Source: Denitrobaculum sp965225735 (lineage in GTDB: Bacteria > Pseudomonadota > Alphaproteobacteria > Kiloniellales > Kiloniellaceae). Taken from it: a stretch of DNA of 64,000 nt. Shown here piece after piece: positions 52,726-60,203 of the stretch (the stretch's first letter is position 1; each line of letters opens with the position of its first letter). The stretch lies in assembly GCA_965225735.1 (NCBI GenBank), contig CBDDBN010000028.1, forward strand, positions 124,001-188,000, read 5' to 3'. Position numbers and translations under genes: made by a program. The notes under the pieces were generated by a model. The model searched no databases, was not told where the DNA came from, and saw nothing but the letters and a program-made list of their open reading frames with translations.

Positions 52726-54288
52726 TTGAACGGCAGCGCCGCCCCGCATTCCCCTTCCACAAACCGCAGCCGTGGCGGCGGGCGACGCGCCCGTGTTACG
52801 CGTCGGCAAGACGATAGTCTGCGAAAGGCCCCCGCCTACATTACGCGGAAAATCCCGCTCTATAACTTGTTGGACGAAGAGGCGATTGCCGCCTTGGAAG
52901 CGCAGGCGGATTGGATCCTCCAGGAAATCGGCATCGAGTTCCGCGGAGACGAGGAGGCCTTGAGGCTCTTCAAAGAGGCCGGCGCATTGGTCTCGGGCCG
53001 TCGTGTGCGGTTCGATCCCGGCCTCGCGCGCACGCTCTGCGCTACGGCCCCCAGCCAGTTCAAGATGCATGCCCGCAATCCCTCGCATGACATCGTCATC
53101 GGTGGACCACAGGTCGTCTTTACCCCTGCTTACGGGCCGCCCTTTGTAAGCGATCTGGATAAGGGACGGCGCTACGCCACCCTCGAAGACTTCCAAAACT
53201 TCGTGAAACTGGCCTATCTGTCGCCCTGGCTGCACCACTCGGGCGGCACAGTCTGCGAGCCGGTCGACCTCCCGGTGAACAAGCGTCATCTGGATATGGT
53301 CTACGCCCACCTGCGCTATTCCACCAAACCTTTTATGGGTTCAGTCACGGCGCCCGAACGCGCGACAGATTCGATTGAAATGGCGCGCATCGTCTTCGGG
53401 ACGGAAAGTCTGGAAAGCCAGTGCGTGATCCAGGGCAACATCAACGTCAATTCCCCCCTGGTTTTCGACGACATCATGACCGGCGCGCTTAAGGCCTACG
53501 CCCGTGCCAATCAGGGTATCGTGCTCTCTCCCTTCATCCTCGGCGGCGCCATGGGCCCGGTGACGCAGCCAGCGCTCATCGCCCAGGCTCATGCGGAGGC
53601 CATGGTCGGCATCGCCCTCAGCCAGCTTGTGCGCAAGGGCGCACCGGTGGTCTATGGCAACTTCCTGACCACCCTTGATCTCAAATCAGGCGCGCCGACA
53701 TTCGGCACGCCGGAGGCCAATCTCTCAGCGCTCGCAATCGGCCAGCTTTGCCGCCGGCTCGGCCTGCCCTTGCGCTGCGGCGGGCATCTGACCGCAGCCA
53801 AGTCCGCTGACGGCCAGGCGATGCAGGAATCCGCAGACAGCATGACGGCAGGTCTCATGGCCGGCGCCAACTATGTCCTGCATGCGGCAGGCTGGCTCGA
53901 AGGCGGGCTAACCATGGGCTACGAGAAGTTCGTCATGGACCTCGACCACTGCGGCATGATGCAGCGCCTGCTCGACGGTCTGACCATCGACGATAACGAA
54001 CTAGGGACCGCGGCCTACCGCGAGGCCGGACCAGGCGAGAACTTTTTCGGCGCAGCGCACACTCTGCGGAATTTCGAAACCGCCAACTACCAGTCCGAAC
54101 TGGCCGATACCTCTTCCTTCGAGCAGTGGGAAGAGAATGGTCGTGAGACCATCGAACAGCGCGCCAACCGCCGCTGGAAGGCAATGCTGGCCAGCTATGA
54201 ACCACCCGCGATGGATCCGGCAATCGACGAAGCGCTTCTGGATTTTATCGCCCGCAAGAAAAAAGCCGTCGGCGACGAGTGGTACTGA
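52726..54288 (+). CDS. MttB superfamily (trimethylamine methyltransferase-like) protein
   Basis: A 520-residue MttB-like methyltransferase without pyrrolysine: the frame is open throughout, with no in-frame amber codon. Visible parts are an Arg-rich N-terminus (GGGRRARVTRR), IPLYNLLDEEAIAALEAQADWILQEIGIEF and a TIM-barrel core with GSVTAPERATDS and FLTTLDLKSGAPTFGTPE. Non-pyrrolysine members demethylate quaternary amines such as glycine betaine, carnitine or proline betaine onto a corrinoid protein. The start is TTG at 52726 with AGAGGA upstream. It is followed 44 bases on by a GcvT-like gene. Confidence 0.88.
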   Translation: MNGSAAPHSPSTNRSRGGGRRARVTRRQDDSLRKAPAYITRKIPLYNLLDEEAIAALEAQADWILQEIGIEFRGDEEALRLFKEAGALVSGRRVRFDPGLARTLCATAPSQFKMHARNPSHDIVIGGPQVVFTPAYGPPFVSDLDKGRRYATLEDFQNFVKLAYLSPWLHHSGGTVCEPVDLPVNKRHLDMVYAHLRYSTKPFMGSVTAPERATDSIEMARIVFGTESLESQCVIQGNINVNSPLVFDDIMTGALKAYARANQGIVLSPFILGGAMGPVTQPALIAQAHAEAMVGIALSQLVRKGAPVVYGNFLTTLDLKSGAPTFGTPEANLSALAIGQLCRRLGLPLRCGGHLTAAKSADGQAMQESADSMTAGLMAGANYVLHAAGWLEGGLTMGYEKFVMDLDHCGMMQRLLDGLTIDDNELGTAAYREAGPGENFFGAAHTLRNFETANYQSELADTSSFEQWEENGRETIEQRANRRWKAMLASYEPPAMDPAIDEALLDFIARKKKAVGDEWY

Positions 54289-54332
54289 CCGTCGTCCGGC
54301 CCGAAAGCATTAGACTCGAAAGGAGACATCCT

Positions 54333-55439
54333 ATGACCGCCGAACTATCGCGCAGCTCCGCCCTCGCCTCCCGTCACCGGGATCTGGGTTCGGAACTTGA
54401 GGACTGGAACGGTATGGGAACGGCCTGGAGCTACAACAGCGATCCCAACGACGAGCATGACGCCGTGCGCGAGGCGGCCGGCCTCTTTGACATGTCGCCG
54501 CTCAAGAAGGTCTTCGTGCGCGGCCCCGACGCAGCGGCGGTTGTGGATCACGTCATCACCCGCGACATGACCAAAATCGGGCCTGGCCAATCGGCTTACG
54601 GCGCCATCCTGACCGAGCGCGGCACCGTCTGCGACGACGCCATCATCTCCAACAACGGTGGCGACGAATGGATGCTCTGCCATGGTTCCGGTGACAGCAT
54701 GAAGCGCCTGCAAGAGTCAGCCATCGGCAGGAATGTGGATATCGCGCTCGACGACAACCTTCACAACATTTCGTTTCAAGGGCCGAAGGCTCTTGGTCTG
54801 CTCGATGCGCATACCCCCATGGACCTGGGCGGCCTCCGATACTTCCATCATCAGGCAACGGAACTCTTCGGTCACTCTTGCCAAATATCCCGCACCGGTT
54901 ACTCGGGTGAACGCGGATACGAAATCTTCGCAGACGCGTCCGTGGTTTGCGATCTCTGGGACAGTATCCTGGGCAACGGCGAAACCCAGGGCGTCCTTCC
55001 CTGCTCCTTCACCGCGCTGGACAAGGTACGGGTCGAAGCGGCGCTGCTGTTCTTCGGCTACGACATGACCGACGAACACTCGCCCTGGGAAATCGGTCTG
55101 GGTTTCACCGTCAACCGCAGGAAAGAGTCCTTCCGCGGCAAAGAGGCCGTCTTCGCACTGGAAGGCCAGGAACGCTTCCTCCCGGCCGGCATTGCGGCCG
55201 CGCACGATGACGCTCTGACCGGCGGTGAAAAGTTGCTGTTGGACGGCACCGAGGTCGGTGTGGTCAACAGCCCCGCCTGGTCCCATCGCATGGGCAAGTC
55301 CCTGGCCCTGGTCCACCTTCAGCCAAGCGCGACTGCACCTGGCACGAAGCTCCAGGTGGTCGGTGAAGACTTAACCTGCGACGCCGTCGTCGAGCCCATT
55401 CCCTTCTTCGATCCCGGCAAGTCACGGACGCACGCTTAA
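54333..55439 (+). CDS. GcvT-like aminomethyltransferase / folate-dependent demethylase
   Basis: A 368-residue glycine-cleavage T-protein family member (GcvT, DmdA and sarcosine-oxidase-like group). It has AAGLFDMSPLKKVFVRGPDA, ITRDMTKIGPGQSAYGAILTERG and TGYSGERGYEIF, the tetrahydrofolate-binding signature, and a C-terminal GCV_T_C barrel (about 285-365). It probably moves a methyl or methylene group to tetrahydrofolate. The start at 54333 follows AAAGGAGAC. It lies directly after the MttB-like gene, so the two probably form one demethylation route. Confidence 0.87.
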   Translation: MTAELSRSSALASRHRDLGSELEDWNGMGTAWSYNSDPNDEHDAVREAAGLFDMSPLKKVFVRGPDAAAVVDHVITRDMTKIGPGQSAYGAILTERGTVCDDAIISNNGGDEWMLCHGSGDSMKRLQESAIGRNVDIALDDNLHNISFQGPKALGLLDAHTPMDLGGLRYFHHQATELFGHSCQISRTGYSGERGYEIFADASVVCDLWDSILGNGETQGVLPCSFTALDKVRVEAALLFFGYDMTDEHSPWEIGLGFTVNRRKESFRGKEAVFALEGQERFLPAGIAAAHDDALTGGEKLLLDGTEVGVVNSPAWSHRMGKSLALVHLQPSATAPGTKLQVVGEDLTCDAVVEPIPFFDPGKSRTHA

Positions 55440-55466
55440 GAACCGGTCCCGACCTGATCGCTCGCA

Positions 55467-55498
55467 CAGGCGGAAAGACAACTTCATCTCCCCGCCTG
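55467..55498. terminator. Possible terminator between convergent gcvT-like and wrbA-like genes
   Basis: CAGGCGG (55467-55473) pairs with CCGCCTG (55492-55498) across an 18-base loop. There is no strong T run. Weak evidence. Confidence 0.3.
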
Positions 55499-55526
55499 GC
55501 TTCGCGCTTAAGCCAGCCTGTAGCGG

Positions 55527-56102
55527 CTAGCCGCGCGTCTTGACTGCATATTCCGCAATTCGCTGCCCCAGCAACCGGGCCGTCTCGAGATCACCGGCAC
55601 CTGGCGCCTCTTCGGGTGAGGCGTCGGACGGTGAGATCGAGAGCGCCCCGGCAAAGCCCGCTGTCCAGTTGACGTCCTCTGGCCCGTTTTCCTTTTTGTT
55701 CGCTGGCATCAAACCGGTGCCGACCCAGATCTGTCCGTGCTGCTGCGACAGCGTGAAAAAGTAGTTGATGGTGGAGAACTTATCGCCGTTGACGGACGCA
55801 GAGTTGGTAAAACCACCGGCGATCTTGTCCTTCCAGGCCGACACGAACCAGGGCTTGGAACTCGCGTCTGCAAACTTTTTGAACTGCCAGGCCGGACCGC
55901 CCATGTAGGTCGGGCTTCCGTAAATGATCGCATCCTGTTCGGCCAGCAGATCCCAGCTGCCGTCCGGTAAATCACCGTCCTCGGGGATAGCAAACAGATG
56001 CACCTCGGCGCCAGTGACCGACTCTGCGCCGGCCTGGACGGCTTCGGCTTGTTTCATGGTGTGGCCGTAGCCGCTGAAGTAAACGATACCTACCTTCGAC
56101 AT
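55527..56102 (-). CDS. Flavodoxin-family NAD(P)H:quinone oxidoreductase (WrbA-like)
   Basis: A 191-residue FMN-dependent reductase. KVGIVYFSGYGHTMKQAEAV is the FMN phosphate loop, and GSPTYMGGPAWQFKKFADAS plus GGFTNSASVNGDKFSTI supply the flavin contacts of the WrbA/flavodoxin_2 type. It probably does two-electron reduction of quinones, avoiding semiquinones. The ATG at 56102 follows CAGGAGCAAGAG. It is divergent from an HxlR regulator, with an extensive dyad between. Confidence 0.87.
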   Translation of the reverse strand: MSKVGIVYFSGYGHTMKQAEAVQAGAESVTGAEVHLFAIPEDGDLPDGSWDLLAEQDAIIYGSPTYMGGPAWQFKKFADASSKPWFVSAWKDKIAGGFTNSASVNGDKFSTINYFFTLSQQHGQIWVGTGLMPANKKENGPEDVNWTAGFAGALSISPSDASPEEAPGAGDLETARLLGQRIAEYAVKTRG

Positions 56103-56185
56103 CTCTTGCTCCTGACCTCTTCCGGTTGTGAGAATCTGGCGCCGAAAACTCGGCTGCGCTCTGTTGCGCAAAAGGTAAGTAAGAC

Positions 56186-56228
56186 CTTTAGTTACTATTT
56201 AAAAGTAGGTACTATTTAGTAACTAAAG
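56186..56228. promoter_or_regulatory. Extended HxlR-type operator dyad
   Basis: CTTTAGTTACTA (56186-56197) and TAGTAACTAAAG (56217-56228) are perfect 12-bp inverted arms. The 19 bases between contain a second imperfect copy of GTACTATTT. The site fills the space between the divergent wrbA-like and hxlR-like starts. Fewer than 0.1 such dyads per 20-base spacer range are expected by chance in 64 kb, so it is a strong operator candidate. Confidence 0.75.
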
Positions 56229-56255
56229 CACCGTTGAGGAACGAAAGGAAAGACT

Positions 56256-56615
56256 GTGGCCATCGAACATCAGCCGGGGAAATGCCCCATGGATGCCATT
56301 CTGCGGCTGTTGATGGGGCCTTGGACCACTTACATCCTTTGGCTTTTGGAATCGGAAGGTCCGCGTCGTTTTGGCGAATTGAAGGCTGGGATGCCGGGCA
56401 TTTCATCGAAGGTTCTGACGGAACGCCTTCGGCAGCTAGAGGCCGCGGGCCTTCTTCACCGCGATTACAAACCCACCATTCCGCCAGCAGTGACCTATTC
56501 CCTGACCGCCCGCGGACATGAACTCAAATCCGTTTTGCACGGGCTGAACGAGGTCGCGTTACGCTGGAGCAGCGAGGACGAAGAAATCGAGGAAAAGGAA
56601 CGCGCAGAGGCTTGA
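56256..56615 (+). CDS. HxlR-family transcriptional regulator
   Basis: A 119-residue winged-helix repressor/activator. The signature GKCPMDAILRLLMGPWTTYIL is at the N-terminus, then the recognition region GISSKVLTERLRQLEAAGLL and YSLTARGHEL. C10 in GKCPMD is where redox/quinone-sensing members (YodB, CatR, QorR) carry their sensor cysteine, which suits control of the divergent quinone reductase. The start is GTG at 56256 with GAAAGGAAAG upstream. Confidence 0.9.
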   Translation: MAIEHQPGKCPMDAILRLLMGPWTTYILWLLESEGPRRFGELKAGMPGISSKVLTERLRQLEAAGLLHRDYKPTIPPAVTYSLTARGHELKSVLHGLNEVALRWSSEDEEIEEKERAEA

Positions 56616-56643
56616 AACCGCCTCCCAGCCCACGATCAAGACG

Positions 56644-57267
56644 TTATGACGGCGGCGGGCCTTCCGGCGCACCGACGCAAACCACATAACCATCGGGGTC
56701 CCGCAGGTAGAGCTCCATCATCCCGTACCATTGCAAACTCGGCCCTTTGATAACTTGGGCCTCGCTCACACGTTCCAAAACGTCCTTAGGATGCAGATCG
56801 CGGAAATAAATTGTCCCCGAAGCCACCGGCTTTTGCTGCGATTCAAAGGTGGACAGTTCTTCGGAGAGGGATTCTGCAGTCTGCAACATCAATTGTCCGC
56901 CGTTCCACTCCAAGATGGCAAAGACCGCACCTGAGGCGCCCTCGCCTTCAACCAACATCTTACGGTTCCGGTCTACCGCCATGACCAGCTTCATATCGAG
57001 CGTATCGCGGTAAAAAATGATCGACTTTTCTATGTCAGTGACCAGAAGGTTGGGAATAATCACGGCATCGATGCCTCTGCGGTTGCGGTCCGGTTTGGTA
57101 TCACAGATCGGATTCCGCAACAAATAGGTGCGGGCTCCGTTCGATCCCCCACGGCGTTCGCCAAACACCCGCGTCTTTGGCGGCGCCTGACGCCGATCCT
57201 GCCTAAAAGGCATTGAGATGACTGCCGCAGGTGCCATGTTTTGAAGGCTGGAATCCATGTCTCTCAC
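56644..57267 (-). CDS. VOC family protein with N-terminal extension
   Basis: A 207-residue protein whose glyoxalase/bleomycin-resistance fold starts only at about residue 65 (IDAVIIPNLLVTDIEKSIIFYRDTL) and ends DPDGYVVCVGAPEG. Bleomycin-resistance-like single VOC domains are usually about 120-140 residues, so the first 60 residues (basic, low-complexity) may be untranslated, or the gene may start at an internal GTG near 57067. The ATGs at 57267 and 57258 are the upstream options. The activity is unknown. It converges on the HxlR gene. Confidence 0.7.
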   Translation of the reverse strand: MRDMDSSLQNMAPAAVISMPFRQDRRQAPPKTRVFGERRGGSNGARTYLLRNPICDTKPDRNRRGIDAVIIPNLLVTDIEKSIIFYRDTLDMKLVMAVDRNRKMLVEGEGASGAVFAILEWNGGQLMLQTAESLSEELSTFESQQKPVASGTIYFRDLHPKDVLERVSEAQVIKGPSLQWYGMMELYLRDPDGYVVCVGAPEGPPPS

Positions 57268-57469
57268 CCCACTCTCCGCAAAGATAACTGCTGTACGCCG
57301 ATAGCCGCTGTTCGGATCATGAAACCAGCCGAGCGGCTTTGATCACGATTGTTTCTGCCAACGTTGTGAGAACCCGCATATCACCACGCCAAAGCGGCGA
57401 TGGTGGCAAGACGGAAGCCACGCATTTAAACTCGCTTCGAACCTACGATCAGATCGACAGAGCACGAAA

Positions 57470-58453
57470 ATGCAGATTCTGGTTACCGGCAGCGCAGGGC
57501 ATCTCGGAGAGGCTCTGGTCCGAAGCCTTCGTGGAACTGAGCACGAGGTCATCAGCCTCGACATCCTGCCCTCAGCCTTCACCAGTCACGTGGGCTCGAT
57601 CAGCGATCGTGACTTCGTGAAGAAATGTATGCGTGGGATCGATGCCGTTATCCATGCGGCAACGCTCCACAAACCCCACGTCGCGACCCACAGCCGGCAA
57701 GATTTTGTCGACACAAATGTTACCGGCACGCTCAATCTTCTCGAGGAAGCGTTAGTCGCCGGTGCGGGGAGCTTTATCTTCACCAGCACCACAAGCGTGT
57801 TCGGCGACGCCTTGATACCACCGCCTGGCGCGCCGGCGGCCTGGATCACAGAAGAGGTCACGCCGGTTCCAAAAAACATCTACGGCGTCACCAAAGCCGC
57901 TGCCGAAGACCTTTGCCAGCTTTTTTACAGAAACCATGGTCTGCCCTGTCTCGTCCTACGGACCTCGCGATTTTTTCCGGAGGAGGATGACCGCCGCGAC
58001 ATTCGCTCGAGCTATCAGGACGACAACGTCAAAGCTAACGAATACCTCTTTCGCCGCGTAGAGCTTGAAGATGCGGTCACAGCGCACCTGGCCGCGTTAG
58101 AGAAAGCAGCGGATATAGGCTTTGGGCGCTACATTGTCAGCGCGACAACGCCTTTTTCTCCGGTCGACCTGTCCGAACTGCGCGAGGATGCGCCTGCTGT
58201 CCTAGCTAGGAAGTTACCCGCCTACGAAACCGAATATGCGCGGCGCGGCTGGTCTATGTTTCCCACCATCGATCGCGTCTACGTTAACGCGCGCGCACGG
58301 CGGGAATTGGACTGGACTCCCCGTTACGATTTCACCCACATCCTGGGCTGCCTCAAACGTGACGAAGATCCTCGCAGCCCCTTGGCGCGGGCAGTGGCGA
58401 GCAAGGGTTACCATGCCGAAAACTTCGCCGATGGCCCCTACCCCATCGTCTAA
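57470..58453 (+). CDS. NAD-dependent epimerase/dehydratase (extended SDR)
   Basis: A 327-residue extended short-chain dehydrogenase. The N-terminal nucleotide motif is LVTGSAGHLGEAL (TGxxGxxG) at about 5-15, and the catalytic YxxxK is in NIYGVTKAAAED at about 140-148, after FTSTTSVFG. A sugar nucleotide or a similar small substrate is likely. No glycan biosynthesis cluster is nearby, so the role stays open. It converges with the TerB-like gene. Confidence 0.85.
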   Translation: MQILVTGSAGHLGEALVRSLRGTEHEVISLDILPSAFTSHVGSISDRDFVKKCMRGIDAVIHAATLHKPHVATHSRQDFVDTNVTGTLNLLEEALVAGAGSFIFTSTTSVFGDALIPPPGAPAAWITEEVTPVPKNIYGVTKAAAEDLCQLFYRNHGLPCLVLRTSRFFPEEDDRRDIRSSYQDDNVKANEYLFRRVELEDAVTAHLAALEKAADIGFGRYIVSATTPFSPVDLSELREDAPAVLARKLPAYETEYARRGWSMFPTIDRVYVNARARRELDWTPRYDFTHILGCLKRDEDPRSPLARAVASKGYHAENFADGPYPIV

Positions 58454-58471
58454 GACTTACAGATTGATGGC

Positions 58472-58996
58472 TCAGCTTAACGCCTCGGCCAATCTTCTTT
58501 GCACCAGGATCTGACTGTCCGAGGCGCCGCCGCCCTCAACCGCCGAGACCCGCTCGACCATCCCAAGGAACTCCTGACGTTCCTTCTGCGCCAGAGTTTT
58601 CGATAGGCAGGTCGTCAGCCGGCGGATGACCTCATCCGTATTGTCCGATTGCTGCGCCAGCCAGCGGCCGTAGGCGGCAATCTGCTCGGCGTCCTTATCG
58701 GAAGCCTGGAACACACGGGCGCATTCCTGCTGAATGACGGTCATCTGTTTGCGCGAGTAGTCACCATCCATCTTCGCCACCGAAGCCAAGACACCGGCCG
58801 CGGCAAGACGCGGATCTTCAATCGTTTCCAGCGGGTTCTTATCGGCCGAGCGCCGGTATCCGAAACGCCGGACGGCAGCACGCACATCGTCTGCAACCTC
58901 AATCATTTCCTTCGCGGCGGAGGCCGTGTTCCTGATCCGCCAAATCCAAAAAATAATGCCCCCAACAACCGCTGCTAAACCTAAAAGAATGTGCAC
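58472..58996 (-). CDS. TerB-like protein with N-terminal membrane anchor
   Basis: A 174-residue protein. One membrane helix (about 2-18, HILLGLAAVVGGIIFWIW) is followed by a charged linker and an all-helical domain resembling TerB/DjlA-type domains (AAAGVLASVAKMDGDYSRKQMTVIQQECARVF with the acidic MDGDYS metal-type turn). It probably faces the cytoplasm and binds metal or a partner protein. The function of this anchored type is unknown. Confidence 0.7.
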   Translation of the reverse strand: MHILLGLAAVVGGIIFWIWRIRNTASAAKEMIEVADDVRAAVRRFGYRRSADKNPLETIEDPRLAAAGVLASVAKMDGDYSRKQMTVIQQECARVFQASDKDAEQIAAYGRWLAQQSDNTDEVIRRLTTCLSKTLAQKERQEFLGMVERVSAVEGGGASDSQILVQRRLAEALS

Positions 58997-59420
58997 GCCG
59001 CCCTCAAAACTGACCGTTAAAAAAGAAAAATGACCTTAGTTGACAACCTGGAATGACAAAAGTGCGCTTTTGTCATACCCCCTATCTCGCTAGAATTTTT
59101 CGGCCATTTCTTTTTTAAAACCATTGGACTAAGGCAGGTTTCTAAAATCCGACGGCAACAACAAAACATAAAATGCAGGCAGTGCGGTTTTATCTTTCAA
59201 ATCAGTTGCATAACCTGAGAAATTCAGAAAGCCCGAGGGAACTTGAAGGCTGTTGGCGTCAGGATTCTTGCGCTTCCCCCTCTTTCTTAAGGCATTAATT
59301 TGTCTTAACATGCCCCTGCAATCACAAGATTTTTGGGGAAACTTGAGATGGTGCATGAAGTAACCTGGGCGCTGAAACATGCCATACAGTCTTACGGCGA
59401 TGGCAGCGAAGGAGCCTCTC
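58997..59420. other. AT-rich intergenic region
   Basis: About 424 bases between divergent genes. It contains a 10-bp hairpin dyad at 59053-59076 and the ribosome site of the next gene. I see no reading frame or RNA family that I would call. Confidence 0.45.
59053..59076. promoter_or_regulatory. Perfect 10-bp inverted repeat
   Basis: ATGACAAAAG (59053-59062) and CTTTTGTCAT (59067-59076) with a 4-base loop. It lies 57-80 bases upstream of the TerB-like start. Without a T tract a terminator is unlikely, and an operator or structured leader is possible. About 0.06 such hairpins are expected by chance for this loop size. Confidence 0.5.
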
Positions 59421-59753
59421 ATGTTGCTTAAGCGCCCTTCTCGCCCTTCGCGTGCACAGAAGGCCTGGCTGCGCCGGGGCCTGGATCAGCCGGGTGGCAA
59501 GCTGCCTCTCTTTAACCGGGAAGGACAGGAATACTCCGCGCGAACCATTAAGAGCTGCATCGACCAAGGTTGGGCAGAACCCTGGTTCAACAACCCCCTG
59601 AAACCGGACTGGCTGGTCTGCCGTTTGACCGACTCGGGACGAATGATTGCTTCCTTACCCGACAGCGAACGGGCAAAAACGAGAAAAGAAGTCTCAGAAA
59701 AACGCCCTCAAGCTCTCAACGGGCGCGCACAATCTCAGATATCTCTCATCTAG
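59421..59753 (+). CDS. Small basic protein of unknown function
   Basis: A 110-residue, basic, cytoplasmic protein. The middle part (AQKAWLRRGLDQPGGKLPLFNREGQEYSARTIKSCIDQGWAEP...LVCRLTDSGR) has the order expected of a winged-helix-like fold: helix, ARTIKSC turn, helix, LTDSGR wing. No family is assigned. The ATG at 59421 has AAGGAG at 59409-59414; earlier in-frame ATGs at 59379 and 59400 lack one. Confidence 0.6.
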   Translation: MLLKRPSRPSRAQKAWLRRGLDQPGGKLPLFNREGQEYSARTIKSCIDQGWAEPWFNNPLKPDWLVCRLTDSGRMIASLPDSERAKTRKEVSEKRPQALNGRAQSQISLI

Positions 59754-60203
59754 TTTTTTACTCGCCAAAATCATCAATTCTGTAAGCGAAAGAACTCGCC
59801 CAGAAGACTGATATCAAACGTCTCCACGGTTTTCGTAGAGCGTAACAATTGCATTGGACTTTTTAGAATACCACTTCTTGAAATTCCGAAAATTCAATTG
59901 GTTAATGGCCATCGTTGCCTGGCTACGACCATTGTTTTACTTGCCTTTGGAACGAAAATTTCGTTTAAGGTAGGTCCGAGTTCACAAAGTTGCCATCTTT
60001 TGCAGACAAAGTTCGTGTTAACCCCAATGTGCTAATCGTGGCATCCGTGGTATCGAAGGCGAAAGGATATCTGCTTAGGGGACCCGGGAGGAGACAGCTC
60101 AGGCCGGCGTAGAAACCGTCGAGATGGCATAGAAATGTCACAAAAGGTTTCAAAAACGGCGTGATGGAACGTCCACAAAGAGGTCAACGCGGAGTCGATC
60201 GCT
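59754..60203. other. Intergenic region upstream of phaZ
   Basis: About 450 bases, AT-rich at first. It contains the dyad AACGAAA-A-TTTCGTT at 59951-59965, a possible operator though dyads this short are common. A basic frame on either strand is not convincing. The phaZ promoter should lie here. Confidence 0.45.

Noticed and set aside
52726..54288. Pyrrolysine-dependent trimethylamine methyltransferase
   Set aside because: There is no in-frame amber codon, and no pylS or pylBCD is present; this is a non-pyrrolysine family member.
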